DNA of 64,000 nucleotides. Origin: Fistulifera solaris. Its lineage: Eukaryota > Bacillariophyta > Bacillariophyceae > Naviculales > Stauroneidaceae. The position numbers and the translations under genes are program-made. The DNA lies in the NCBI GenBank assembly GCA_030295235.1, contig AP026126.1, positions 186,001 through 250,000 of the forward strand, read 5' to 3'. Under the pieces are notes generated by a model. It saw only the letters and a program-made list of their open reading frames with translations. It had not been told where the DNA came from and made no database searches. Below are positions 48,907-59,953 of this stretch, in pieces (the stretch's first letter is position 1; every line of letters begins with the position of its first letter).

Positions 48907-50108
48907 AGCTTTACGGCTCCCCGTACCATACTAGTAGGTTTTCTACAGTGATGCTTTTTTCTCCCCCTCGACAAAACAACAAAAACGTTTCCTTTGTCGA
49001 CCTCCGCCAAATTATTGGATGTTTCATCAAATAAATGGTATCTTTCACCCTTAATTAACCCACAAATATCTTTATTGCTCGTAAATATTTGTGTGGGTTT
49101 GCGGGAGGCGAGGGCGGAAGGATAAGGAATAAAGCGTGCCATCTGCTCGGATGCTCGCATCCTGCCGCCGCAACGCCGATCACACTGAAGGCAATGCAAT
49201 GCCTTTAATCGTCAGCGATGATGGACTCCGCTTCAACCCACATCATCTTTTAGCAATATCAACATCTTTTTGTTCAAGTATGCACAGAGATGCACCATTT
49301 GTCCGCTGTGAAATCAGCCCTGGAGTCATGAAAAATTCGGGGCAAATGTGTTGACGACGCCAGGTAAGAGCCCGGATCGTTATATAGAGCAGGTTAAACA
49401 AGCCCTACGTTTTGTATCTGCTCTTCTATTCTCTTCCTAACTGTTGCATACCTCCAACAAAGCTAGGTCCTGCTGTCGGGTTCTCAAACAAGGGAACGAT
49501 ATGCATCCATTCAATCATCGCATTGTCGAATCCTATCGATAGCTTCATAAGTGAAGGCAAAGCTGTTTCTTGGACCAGTCCATATTGTATTTGTAATGGA
49601 TTGTCGTTTATCGCCCGTTTATCCTGTCGCAACAATCAACCACTGCTTCGAAAAGTGTAAGAATATTTTGCTTAGATTACTCTTCCTGGTGTTGGATTCG
49701 ACTTATTGATACGAGCCGTCAATCCGCATTGGGGCTGCGCCTTTCAAAGACTTCCTTTGTGCTGAGATGTTGCTTCATTTAGTCTGGTTTTTGTTTTGTC
49801 TTGTTCAAGAAACCGGCTCGTAAGGCAATTGAGATAACTTTCAAATTGGCGTGACCGGGTGCACCAATGTGGTTTCGCAACTTTTTCCCTATCCGATGCA
49901 AGGGCGACACGTGCTGTATCTTCCAAGCAAAGCCCTTTAGCCACAACTATATTTTTAACGATAATACCCCAATACTTGATTCGTTTGGTTGCACCCTTGC
50001 TTCTCTCGATACTTGCTGGAGCCTGCTCGGCAGACCATTTACTTAGCCTAGGCGGACCATTGATTTGATGTACCACTTTTTTTTCCTTTTCCATCTACTC
50101 CTTTTTAG

Positions 50109-53012
50109 TTGATTAACCTGGATGAAGGCCGGATGTATGTCGTAGTGGCATGTCTCACGGCACTAAACTGGTGGAGAACTCCACTGTCCGTTCAGATCGC
50201 CAAATTAGATTTTATTAGCGTTGAGGAACTTTCCCGCCATTTTGCTTTATCTATGGTTCGTGCTCTGTACCGGTACGTCGAAGATGACCTGCCCATTGTT
50301 GACCCTGAGAGAGATGGTGATGATCTTTCCCACCATTATTATCGAGAGGATTATCTCATTGACTTGCTCAATCTTTATACTTTCGCAATAAGCAACCCGA
50401 AACATGCCCAAAGGCAAAAGTGAATCACCATAGAGTTATACTTGCCAATCTGCTAAAGCGCATGAGGGGAGAGCTGCTACGTAGCGAGGATAGAGTGTGG
50501 GCTTTTTGTCATAAAACTAAATCCTTTTCAATGAATCCTACAAATTCAATTAGAAGTGTCACCTCAGAGAGACAAATAATGGGAAATCAAAAGGAAAGGT
50601 TCGCCGAAATTTCAAGCTGCCAAGAGGAAAAGAAAGAAGCCCGAAGTAGCTGCGATGCAAGCATCACAGAACGCTCCAGTTCACGACACCCAAAACTGCC
50701 CTCCGATAAAAAGTACGACACCGATGTCCCTCAAAGGCCACAACGTCGTGACTCAACAGCGACAGTGAGCTCTGAATCCTCATCATCTTCAGGATCTGTG
50801 GCAAGGACTCCTGAGCATCAAATACGTGATGTTCGAACATTCGATAAGAGAAATGTGAATGAGCTCTCGGTTCAATCATTGTTTACTACTTCTGGTCGGG
50901 ATCGCAAAAGCAACAGTCACCTGCTATGCCACGCTAGTAGAATAGTACCAGACGCTTCTGACGACGCACTCGAGAGATATGCTAGTCGGATACGACAGGA
51001 ACTTCGTCATAAAGAAATGATGGAGCTCGCTGAGGCTGCCGAACGAGCAGCCGAGGCCGGTGAAGAAAGCTTCGCAGTACGCCCTTCAACGTTTGGAAAC
51101 AACGAATGGAGTAATGCAATGGACGATTCAATATTGAAAACACCTACAACTGCAGCTGTTACGCGTACCCACGGGTTGACTCCTTTGCTCATCCGAAAAA
51201 GAGTCGAAAAAATAGGCGTGACGGAATTAAGAGATGTACATGAAGTTTTTCCTGACTTTGGTGGGTTTCATACTCATTTGAGGACGCATTTAGTACGGAG
51301 GGGAGTCGATCGGAAGGCAACAATATTTAAGGAAAAATTGAAGACTGACACGGGTTTGAACTTTTTCGAGATCTCAATGATTGGATGTCACCCTCCACTG
51401 ATCCTGCATTAGAGCAGAAGCACTCACAAAATAGCTGCATATCGGCTTGGGATATTGGGAATATTCTTGGGGAGCACATAGATTTGTCCGGTTCGACAAC
51501 GCAAGCCACAGGGTCTTTACGGCACAAAGTAGAAGAAGGTTGTAGTGCCAGGCAGCCTATTGCGATCGATGCCTATCCACGCCCTGTCAAATACGAGACT
51601 CATAAAGTGCATTCATCGACGCGAAGGAGATTGCGTAGAGCATTGTTTGACGACAACGAGGATGATTTCCCTCGATCGCTGCCTGAAACGCAAACCTTAC
51701 AACACACCCAGACGTCAAACAAGCAACAAGCGCCCGATATGTACTCCAACACTCAGGACGCTAGAAAATCCTTGACAGATTTTGTGACACCTGTACGATT
51801 ACGAGACATCCGTCGATTGACCGATACGGACGACCAATTTGACGGATATATGTCACCATCCTCGTTGCTCGATAGTCCTGTGTACATGGTAAGCGAAAAC
51901 GAAGAGCAAATAGAGCAAATTGGCACGGCTTTGCACAATTCAAGAGCATCTCTCTCATCGATCATGTTGCCAAGTCTGGCATCTACTCACTCAGTAGACA
52001 TGAGAGTGGAAACGAGAGACGCGCGTATGATGGAAGGAACACAGCCATGCAAAGCTGTTGAAGATTCACGCGATGAAGCCAGCGAAGATATGCCCATAAG
52101 TGGGTTTCCCATCTTGGGACCTCTGCTTCTGGATGGGGCGACGCCGTTTACCTCTCGGGAGAACATCAGGCTGGCGGAAATAGAACTTCAATCGAATGAA
52201 GGGTTGCTCAATGCCCAACTCGTCCGCTTAAATCATGAGCCCAGCAACCACCACTATACGAGCTCCATCCAAACACCTATGCAGGACGGATGCGGGTGTT
52301 TGGGCATTTCCACGAATTCGTCGTTGGATTCGAACGAGCCTTCATTGTTGACACCTCAAGACGGTCAGTTATCCAAGCTCGCAACGGTAAAAGAAGATCG
52401 CACGTTGTCAACACGAGTCAATCCTCTCGCAAGTTTGATATCAAGAATGTCTCCCAGCAGCAGCGTTTTTCATTCCATGAAAAATAATCGTCTGTACTTT
52501 CGCTCCAAAGCGAACGACGCCTTTTGAACAATTATCTTTACTGCAGTAAATCGGTCGACCGTAGCCACACTGAGCGGTTGAGCTTGTTCTCAAAGACGTG
52601 TCACGAAACTCCTAGCTCGTGCATGGATTTAAACGTGAACTCGTGTTGTACTGCCATTCTCCCCGATACGTTCAGTGACGTCCCTAACATGAAACCGACA
52701 AATAACACTGCGCCGCTGCATAGTTTCGTTTCCCTGGGTAGAACGTCATCGTTGAAGAGTAAAGCAGAACTATGGTTTGATCGAGCCACGGAAAATTTTG
52801 ATCATTTTCTAGAGAAGTTATCCGGTGCGCCTAGCACCAATAGTGCAAGGAATATTTCTTTTCAAGCACCTACGTTGAATAAGAAGATAGTCTCTGTGCC
52901 GCATTCGGACCTACCTCCTGCTTCACCCGTCAGCGCTGTGTCGGATATTGGAACAGTGCTCGATCTAGATTCTATTTCACTGAAAACGATGGATCTCTCA
53001 ACCAACAAATAA
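50109..53012 (+). CDS. Large, mostly disordered protein of unknown function (5' exons uncertain)
   Basis: Four consecutive frames read as one acidic-basic, Ser/Thr-rich protein of about 960 residues. They join at A4 (50416-50419), T5 (51362-51366) and T4 (52522-52525), each one base short of read-through. The first 110 residues look folded (MYVVVACLTALNWWRTPLSV, ISVEELSRHFALSMVRALYR). They are preceded by a strong splice-acceptor-like tract ending at 50108, so an upstream exon is likely. The rest is low complexity with a helical charged stretch (IRQELRHKEMMELAEAAERA) and short motifs (TDFVTPVRLRDIRRL, NPLASLISRMSPSS). A cytoskeletal or scaffold role could fit but nothing proves it. Not recognised. 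Confidence 0.45.
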
Positions 53013-53209
53013 AGCGTTACCTTGAACTTTATGTGCCACCATGCGAACCGACAACATGTATAATTAAAAGACCGTGGTGAACGCACTGGTCATGTATAGT
53101 CTTGTCTTTTTTATATCCAAATCAAATCTCCTACTGAACCAGTGATAAGCATGTCTATTACTCCGTATTATTATTTGTATTACCGTAAAGTATGCTCTAA
53201 TTCATTCAT

Positions 53210-54061
53210 TCACGCCCCCGGCGGAGCCAGATCTTCTTCGGATTCCGTCACGGCACTGAATCCCCGAAACGCCTTGTTTTTGCGCACCAACACTTCCGGA
53301 ACACCACTGCCATCCCGGACGACCAACAAATCATCGTCCACGAAAGTCACAAAGAGTTGTCGTTGATACTGCAGTTGCGCCGGAATGGCCACTTCCCGAT
53401 CCAACACGTACGCCTTTTCGTACGTTTCTCGCAATCGCACCCCTGACTCGGCTTCCAGGGCCGCCGAGACGCGGACTTTGGAGGCGGCACCTCCCAATAA
53501 TTTGACATCAATCGATGCTTCGACCCGCGGTTGACTCCGACTAATGGCGATTTCCAAATTTCCCGTCATTTCCACCAACGCGGCCGGCAGTTTTTGGGCC
53601 AACGTGAGCGCAAAGATTCCCGGACTGTAGCCGCCGGAATACAAGAAGAGCGCCAAATCGCGGGTCGGTGAGGGCAACGCCCATTCGGGGGCGTATCCTC
53701 CGACATATTTGAGTTCCCAAATTCCATTGATTAGGGGTGAAACCGCCGGATCGGGAGTCGGATTCAATGTTTCGAGTCGCAACAAGGCTTCGTTGATGGC
53801 GGCACGTGTTTCTGTACTCACAGTACCCGACAACGTCGAAGGCAATAAGTTGATGACTTTGTTCACCCATGCTTCCGAATCGGTGGGAATCACGTCTTCC
53901 ACTTCATCGACCACGACAACGTAATCGTCACTATCATCGACATTGACATCGGAAGGTTCACTGCGAAAGACCGTGGAGATATAACGGCTCCTCATCATCG
54001 GCATCGATGGGGAAAACGCCGTCACATTCGCGACAAACAGGAAAGCCCAACTGAAACGCAT
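53210..54061 (-). CDS. Plastid lipid-associated protein / fibrillin (PAP family)
   Basis: ATG 54061 is chosen because it begins a signal peptide (MRFSWAFLFVANVTAF) ending in TAF-SP, a good match to the diatom plastid motif. The 283-residue protein then has an acidic linker and the PAP/fibrillin domain: VINLLPSTLSGTVSTETRAA, IWELKYVGGYAPEW, LFLYSGGYSPGIFAL, ETYEKAYVL and FVTFVDDDLLVVRDGSG followed by VLVRKNK. Fibrillins are lipocalin-like proteins of plastoglobules and thylakoids that help plastoquinone and carotenoid storage and stress tolerance. The frame is open 48 bases upstream, but the longer form would hide the leader. Confidence 0.88.
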   Translation of the reverse strand: MRFSWAFLFVANVTAFSPSMPMMRSRYISTVFRSEPSDVNVDDSDDYVVVVDEVEDVIPTDSEAWVNKVINLLPSTLSGTVSTETRAAINEALLRLETLNPTPDPAVSPLINGIWELKYVGGYAPEWALPSPTRDLALFLYSGGYSPGIFALTLAQKLPAALVEMTGNLEIAISRSQPRVEASIDVKLLGGAASKVRVSAALEAESGVRLRETYEKAYVLDREVAIPAQLQYQRQLFVTFVDDDLLVVRDGSGVPEVLVRKNKAFRGFSAVTESEEDLAPPGA

Positions 54062-54450
54062 TTTGAATTGTTGCTTTGTCGAGAAATCAAAAGAATATGG
54101 GATAGACACGTCTCTCTAGATAAAGGAGCTTGTGTCAAAAACGCCAGCTTCTTGTTTCCTTGTTTGCAACGCATCGAAACGTCCAAGATGCATGATGACG
54201 TGTGTGCGCGAGGAATGCTTTTGGTTCGTTCGTCGCTCTGTGCTGGTTTTGTCACGCTTATTTTCATTCTTACGATTGAAGTATCAGTTTGACATACGAC
54301 ACAGATTTTTGGCTATGCCCTATCGTCCCTTTTTTCACACATTGTTTTCGTTCCGATGAAACATTGTTATTATGTTACCTGGTACTCCTAATTACTTGCA
54401 AGTCAACGAAACCTACCGTTATTCCTTCTCTGAACAGGCTCGCATAACCA

Positions 54451-54729
54451 ATGTCCCAAAATGACCAAGACGATGATTTGTACGACGATGTTATGGACGT
54501 CAAACCCGCCGCGAAAACCGATCGGCAGGCTCCTTCCGATCCGCAGGCTGGGATTCTTCCGTTGTCACTGACCGACCAAGTTCAGATGCTACAAAGACGG
54601 GTGTCGGAACTCGAACGAGAAAATGAACAATTGCAACGGAATATGGGTACCTTGTATCGAACGGCCAAGGCCGAGTTGCAACGCAAAGATGATCTCATAC
54701 AGCAATTGATGAAGGAAACGAAAGATTGA
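54451..54729 (+). CDS. Small coiled-coil protein
   Basis: A 92-residue intact frame with a clean ATG. The first 35 residues are acidic and disordered (NDQDDDLYDDVMDV). The rest is a leucine heptad coiled coil (LTDQVQMLQRRVSELERENE, LQRNMGTLYRTAKAELQRKD). The pattern is that of small adaptor or dimerisation subunits. The exact family is not recognised. It is divergent from the fibrillin gene, with about 390 bases between starts. Confidence 0.65.
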   Translation: MSQNDQDDDLYDDVMDVKPAAKTDRQAPSDPQAGILPLSLTDQVQMLQRRVSELERENEQLQRNMGTLYRTAKAELQRKDDLIQQLMKETKD

Positions 54730-55031
54730 TGTATAGGGGAATGCAGACTTAATTCGGTTTCGAGGGCTAATGTCATTCTTTTGAACTCAACATTATTATT
54801 TGCAAACGAAGCTGCCCCTACTGCATACGATGGAAGTACATCTGTGAATCTGGATTTCCTATATTATTTTCGGAGCGATCGCCACGATGAAAAGTCTTTG
54901 ACATTCCCTTCTCTTTGTTTCTTAAAGGTCTCTTTGTTTCTTAAAAGCTGAAAGCTGTGCTCGATGACTTTCTTCACAGATCAGTCGTACGCAAGGGCGC
55001 TCTACGCACTACCCACACGTAAAAACCCCGA
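54730..55031. other. Intergenic region
   Basis: 302 bases between convergent genes. Contains a short direct repeat (TCTTTGTTTCTTAAA, twice at about 54911-54942). No gene. Confidence 0.45.
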
Positions 55032-56432
55032 TCATCCATTACAGAGATCACGTTTTTGGGGTAAACACATTCTCTGATGGGATCCCACCAGTGGTACACC
55101 CGTTCCGCCTTTTATAGTAAACAGTGGATAGCCAATTAAACGATAATGCGTCTCCATGATAGTTGCTGGATTGTGGTAATCAATGTCATCCCGGAGGAAT
55201 CCGCAGTACACCCAACTTGACCGGCAGCCAGCATTGAAGCGTACTTCATCCAGGACTAGTGGATTGGCGCGGTGTGCGGGATAAAAACGACCATGGTCGC
55301 AACACGCCGAGTCATCGGGATCAAGATCGTGAACAACGGAGAAAAGTCCTTGCTTGGGTAACACTCGATTCACCACCGTCTGTGGATCCACCAAGGGAAA
55401 GTCACGTTCATGGGGAACCGCCTCCGTTCGGTGAGCAGCCATCAAAATGCCTTCCCGAAGCAATTCAGATATGGCGGGAATAGCATCGTATCTCATATTT
55501 AATACTAAATCCGGTTCCGAAAAATACACGTACTTCCATCTACTGGGGTTGGACCCTAACCAGGCTTGAACGTGATCGGGCTCGATCTGTTGATCGAGTT
55601 GTTTGAAGGCAGTCTGGAGTCCGAGAGCGGCCAACTTCGCGACAAGACGCTTTCCTTCCAGAGATACACCGTCATACTCGATCGAATGCAGCTCCATGGC
55701 CCGCCCAAACGACGCCATCTGGTCTCGCACCAGAGCAAAACTCTGATTGGCCAGAACTTGTTCGTGTTCCGAAATTCCCACCACAATCGCACGTCCCATA
55801 CCCACTTTCCATAACGAAATCAACGTAGCCGCGAGTTCCAATGCCAACAAATCATTTTCCTCGGCGATCCCTGATGTTACGCGTACCGGTAAAACAGCGA
55901 GGGTCGCCGGAGCGACCGCGTCCGGGGAAAGATCGTACGGTTCGGTGCGTTGTATGTACTGGGTGAGAATAGAAGTAAGTTGCTGGGTCACATTGTGTTG
56001 TACCGGAAACGCCATCATCCGTTTGACATATTGCGACCAATGCTCGACCATAAAATCCAACCAATCTTGCGTCAGGCGGATATCCCGGTAATGATGATAA
56101 ATGTACGATTGAAAGGCGACATCTTCCGGGACGCCCATGTCATCATAGTTTGTGTTCAAGAAAGAGTCCAGCCGTTGCCACCACATACCGCTATAATATT
56201 CACCGTACGAACCAAAATCAGAAGGATGCAAGAAATGGACGGTGCGCTGTGTTGGATGTTTGGGTGATGGACGCGTTTCATTGTCAATTGGGAGTTGCGT
56301 GAGGCTCGTGTTCTTTTCATATTCACAAAAACGGAATGACAACTTTTCATTCGTTAAGGAATAAAGTGAAAGAACACCGAGAAAGAAAAGAAGGAAAGGA
56401 CCCGATCGAATCTTTCCTGTCGTGTTTCCCAT
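55032..56432 (-). CDS. Type II membrane glycosyltransferase-like protein
   Basis: A 466-residue intact frame. The N-terminal signal-anchor (FLLFFLGVLSLYSL) is followed by a luminal domain with several N-glycosylation sequons. Typical stretches are HFLHPSDFGSYGEYYSGMWW, ATLAVLPVRVTSG, VGMGRAIVVGISEHE, SRWKYVYFSEPDLVLNMR, DPDDSACCDHGRFYPAH and GTGVPLVGSHQRMCLP. The KYVYFSEPDLVL segment stands where Golgi glycosyltransferases carry their acidic donor-binding site, and similar stramenopile proteins exist. The specific family and substrate are not known. Presence of an anchor and cysteines supports a Golgi lumen location. Confidence 0.6.
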   Translation of the reverse strand: MGNTTGKIRSGPFLLFFLGVLSLYSLTNEKLSFRFCEYEKNTSLTQLPIDNETRPSPKHPTQRTVHFLHPSDFGSYGEYYSGMWWQRLDSFLNTNYDDMGVPEDVAFQSYIYHHYRDIRLTQDWLDFMVEHWSQYVKRMMAFPVQHNVTQQLTSILTQYIQRTEPYDLSPDAVAPATLAVLPVRVTSGIAEENDLLALELAATLISLWKVGMGRAIVVGISEHEQVLANQSFALVRDQMASFGRAMELHSIEYDGVSLEGKRLVAKLAALGLQTAFKQLDQQIEPDHVQAWLGSNPSRWKYVYFSEPDLVLNMRYDAIPAISELLREGILMAAHRTEAVPHERDFPLVDPQTVVNRVLPKQGLFSVVHDLDPDDSACCDHGRFYPAHRANPLVLDEVRFNAGCRSSWVYCGFLRDDIDYHNPATIMETHYRLIGYPLFTIKGGTGVPLVGSHQRMCLPQKRDLCNG

Positions 56433-57354
56433 CGATGATTCTTGTCACCTCATGGGGTTTTGTGGATATAAAGTTCGCGGCAAGCGAAATAAATTAGCAG
56501 ATAGCAGTAATATCTTGTAGATTTGATAATGAGAAGCGCCTGCGTCTCCCGTAGCCTTTTAAATTAATCAAAGCAATCTTTCATTATTGTTTGTTCAAAT
56601 GTTCGAATCATCATCAGCATCATCAGCATCATCACAATAGCAACTTTTTCTTCGTTGTCATTGGAGAGGCGGAGAGCCACCGAAGCGAAGGATTACCGAT
56701 AAGACACATTTTCAAACTACTAAAAGTTCCGTCCCTCTCCAGAGAAGCAACAGCATTGGCATGCGACAGGCACGCACTTCCACTTGTTTCTTGGTACGCT
56801 GTTTTACGTGGCAAAAATTCGGCAATACCAGTAGGGTGTAGGGTCGCGTGTCGCGTCTCGTTTGTGGTCGCCGCGAACAAATACTTTGTACTTTACGCAG
56901 CAGTGGCCAAGGCTTCACCCTACCTTGAACCGTGAAGTCCTGATCCGGTCTACATCCAGATAAAGAGTCTTTCTTCATCCGGTACTAAGAAACATCCGGA
57001 TCGGAAATCGGAACAGTTCGCTTCAAGGCAGTCGACACCGCCATGTACATTTGGTTGGAGAGTTCGGAGACCGAAGGCGACGTACTTTCTCTATCCAATT
57101 CCGAGGACGAGAGGTGGCGAAAACAAACGTGGGTGCGACTTCGCGTTTCGGGAGCTTTGGCATGCCGTTCAAATAACTCTGTTCGCTTTTACTCGCCTTT
57201 TTCGAAGTCACTTGTCAGCGGTCCCCTTGCGTCGATTGCGAACTCGATTGATCGCAATGTCAATCGAGTTGACTATCGACTTGTAAGAAAGCGAAAAACG
57301 AGCTAACAGAGAGTCGACAAGGCATCGAAATCTGCTAGTCGAGAACTACCAGAA
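56433..57354. other. Intergenic region (about 0.9 kb)
   Basis: Upstream DNA of the Lin0512-type gene and of the divergent GT-like gene. Contains a CAT-CAG microsatellite near 56606-56636. Overlapping frames at 56591-57306 show no family signal. Confidence 0.4.
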
Positions 57355-58248
57355 ATGAGTAAACTCAATGCTAATATGAGCAGTATACTACAAACAACAA
57401 CAACAACAAACTTGATAAATGCCACCGCGCCTCCCTGTCGCCTTGTAGAAGATGAAGCAGATCATAGAGCACACGTACTGGCAGCAGCATTGACGGAGGC
57501 GACGGGAATTCCACTCGAAGCCAGAAACGGAACCATCAACTTGCGTGGACCGGCTACCACAGATGCCTTCCTTCAACCACCAATAAACGAGAATACAGTC
57601 CTCATGACCACCATTGGACTCGGCATCGATCCATTCTTTGGACCGACTTCCATGACAGCCACGTTTGCGGCCATCAAAGCGGTACGGGATGCCATGGAGC
57701 GAACCATCTTGCGGTTTCCTTCTGACAACTCCAATCTACGTTTACACGTTCAGTTGGGCGTGCCTGCGCGGTTTCCTCAGCAAACCGCACCCATGCACGT
57801 GGATATTCAGCAAATTACTCCCTTATTGCCTTCGTTTGTGCCTCTCTTGCCCGTGGAAGTGGTAGTGGGTGGTTTGTTGAGTGGGTTGACAACTGCGACA
57901 TTTCCGCAAAACATGACTTGCACGGTTGTGGCTTGTATTTCTCTTCGCAGGATCACTTCTGTTCTGGAAGTGAGACCACCCAATTTGGTAAATCTCCCGA
58001 CGCAGTGTGAGGAGAAAAGTCCAGGAAAGACCCCCGCGCGAGTGGAAGTCGACAAGCCCGTGCATGTATGCGCGGCCAGCATGGAGGCCGCGGAAGTTTT
58101 GAGTGGATCTTTAAGTCAATCGCGAAAAGAAAACAGGTCTTTGAGGAAACAAAACAATATCGATGTACTGGCTCATATTGGTGCCGAACTTCATGAAGAA
58201 GAACCCAAAGGCGCAGCCGCATTTGGAGGCGGAGGATGCTGCTGGTAA
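57355..58248 (+). CDS. Lin0512-family-like protein
   Basis: A 297-residue intact frame. The core reads VLMTTIGLGIDPFFGPTSMT, followed by ATFAAIKAVRDAMER, LRLHVQLGVPAR and VEVVVGGLLSGL. The GxGxD and AAIKAVRDAI-like helix and the late VVxGGL strand match the small conserved Lin0512 family (TIGR02058), known from bacteria and plastid-bearing eukaryotes, of unknown function. The N-terminus (ALTEATGIPLEARNG) and the C-terminal charged helix and GGGGCCW tail are extra. The family is a likely lateral or plastid-era acquisition in algae (inference). The HSF gene starts only 28 bases after its stop codon. Confidence 0.6.
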   Translation: MSKLNANMSSILQTTTTTNLINATAPPCRLVEDEADHRAHVLAAALTEATGIPLEARNGTINLRGPATTDAFLQPPINENTVLMTTIGLGIDPFFGPTSMTATFAAIKAVRDAMERTILRFPSDNSNLRLHVQLGVPARFPQQTAPMHVDIQQITPLLPSFVPLLPVEVVVGGLLSGLTTATFPQNMTCTVVACISLRRITSVLEVRPPNLVNLPTQCEEKSPGKTPARVEVDKPVHVCAASMEAAEVLSGSLSQSRKENRSLRKQNNIDVLAHIGAELHEEEPKGAAAFGGGGCCW

Positions 58249-58276
58249 CTATAACTTCAAAAAGTTACCGCCTGGT

Positions 58277-59656
58277 ATGACCAGCAAGAAGAATAAACGA
58301 CTGTTCGTTAAGCACAGTTACCGTGACTACTCTCACGAACATCCCTTGCCGGACGAGCTAGATTTGATGGAAACAGGGAATGCACGGACCGTGAATGCGG
58401 CTTTTCCACTGAAACTTCATGAAACGCTCTCTTTGATAGAAAAGGATGGAAATGATCATATAGTGGGATGGTTATCGCACGGTCGTTCGTTCAAAATTCA
58501 TCAGCAGAAGGAGTTTGTCGAGATGATATTGCCCCAGTATTTTGTTATGACGAAAAAGTCTTCCTTTTACGACAACTTAATCTGTAAGTTCGCTTGATAA
58601 GTTTTTAACTGTCGGAAGCTGTGATTCAAGCTAACACCTCTGTTTTTTAGGTATGGATTTAATCGCTTGTCGGGGTCGGGTGCCGATCAGGGAAGTTATT
58701 ATCATGAGAAATTTCTACGTGGAATGAAGTTTCTTTGTCGACGCATTCATAGACAGAAGGTAAACGGTAACGGGATTAGGGCCGCGGGAAATCCGGAAGG
58801 AGAGCCAAGTACGTAAATTCAAATCACCTTGTAGCAAAAGCACAACAGAGTGTTTGCTCACTCTTTCCGAACTTCAGGTCTCGGTATCTTCCCATCATGT
58901 CCTCTGAAACCATCGGAACGTCAATTAAATTCTGAACAAACGAACGGAATGCAGTTGCCCTTGTCGTCGCCTCCAGTGGTTGCAACACAAGGGAATGGGA
59001 GCCTGACATCGCTAGCTGCGTACACAAGAGTATATTTAGCTGCCAAGAAGCAAAACGAAGTCGTGGGTATTACGGAAATCGATAGAATAGACGAGGATCA
59101 GTCTTCTGCTGAGGACTCTGGATTGTCAGAAGCGGCCAAGTCGACTCAACCTCCGGCATCCTTCATCTCTGCCAGTTTTCCTCTCAAGCTCCATTGCATT
59201 CTCGATAAATTGGAATCAGAAGGATCCAAAGATATTATCTCGTGGCTACCTCACGGACGGGCCTTTCTCGTTTCTGACGTGGATCGCTTCGTTGAAGAAC
59301 TAATGCCCCGATACTTTCATATGAGCAAGTACGCGTCATTTCAGAGACAGCTGCATATGTATCATTTTCAGCGCATCACAACCGGTCGCGACAAGGGAGC
59401 TTATCATCACCCTAGTTTCCTGCGCGGCTCTTCCGATCTGTGTCTGAGTATGACGCGAACGAGGGTCAACGGAAAAGGAACGCGTAGACCCGGCAATCCA
59501 GAGGGAGAACCTGATTTTTACGAAATGGACGCCATGCCCGCCATTCCTCGTGGGTCAATCGTTGAATTTCCTACGGAGACTTCCACACCTGAACCAGCCA
59601 ATCCGGTAGCGAAGAAGCGTGTGAGAGTTTCCAGCTGTGGTAGCGAAAGCAGCTAG
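58277..59656 (+). CDS. Heat-shock-factor-type transcription factor with two HSF DNA-binding domains, three exons
   Basis: The exons are 58277-58583, 58651-58808 and 58878-59656. Domain 1 (about residues 40-150): AAFPLKLHETLSLIEKDGND, IVGWLSHGRSFKIHQQKEFV, then YGFNRLSGSGADQGSYYHEK and FLRGMKFLCRRIHRQKVNG. Domain 2 (about 250-350): SFPLKLHCILDKLESEGSKD, IISWLPHGRAFLVSDVDRFV, FQRQLHMYHFQRITTGRDKG and YHHPSFLRG. Each is followed by a similar linker ending GNPEGEP, so a domain plus linker was duplicated. Diatoms have greatly expanded HSF families. Exon 1 and 2 join one base out of phase; TCTGTAAG at 58581-58588 would fit with one more G. Nuclear action is inferred. Confidence 0.78.
58584..58650 (+). 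other. Intron 1 of the double-HSF gene
   Basis: 67 nt, GTAAGT...TTTTAG, lying inside the first DNA-binding domain. The phase mismatch is discussed under the gene. Confidence 0.7.
58809..58877 (+). other. Intron 2 of the double-HSF gene
   Basis: 69 nt, GTACGT...CTTCAG, phase 1, between the two DNA-binding domains. Confidence 0.75.
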
Positions 59657-59953
59657 ATCGGCTGAAATTTGTTTGGGGTTTGTGTCTATAAAAATGCGCG
59701 ATGTTCTGGGATTAGGCCGCATAGACGAATGTATTTTTAAGTAACGTGGAAATAGATCTTGTGTTTTTTCGCTCGCAATCGCTAAGGGTTTCATGCACTG
59801 AAGTCGGTCCGGTACTGCTCTGCCGATGACGACTTCAGATTTCTCGAGTTTTGAGCTACGGTACCATCAAACGTATTTACACGAACAGGTCTACCTTATT
59901 TAAACTCTTTGCTTGTTTGTATTATTTCTTCTTCGTCCCATTCTCGAGCATAC

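Larger units (their letters stand above)
47577..50108. other. Repeat-rich, gene-poor region
   Basis: About 2.5 kb. Holds an 84-bp minisatellite, a TIR element with target duplications, a 25-bp near-identical direct repeat pair (48022-48046 and 48801-48825) and a hairpin at 48861-48906. Open frames at 49412-50068 may be upstream exons of the next gene, but this could not be resolved. A strong pyrimidine tract plus TAG lies just before 50109. Confidence 0.5.

Noticed and set aside
56591-57306. Overlapping frames on both strands between the GT-like and Lin0512-like genes
   Set aside because: Low-complexity start from a CAT-CAG repeat and no family signal.
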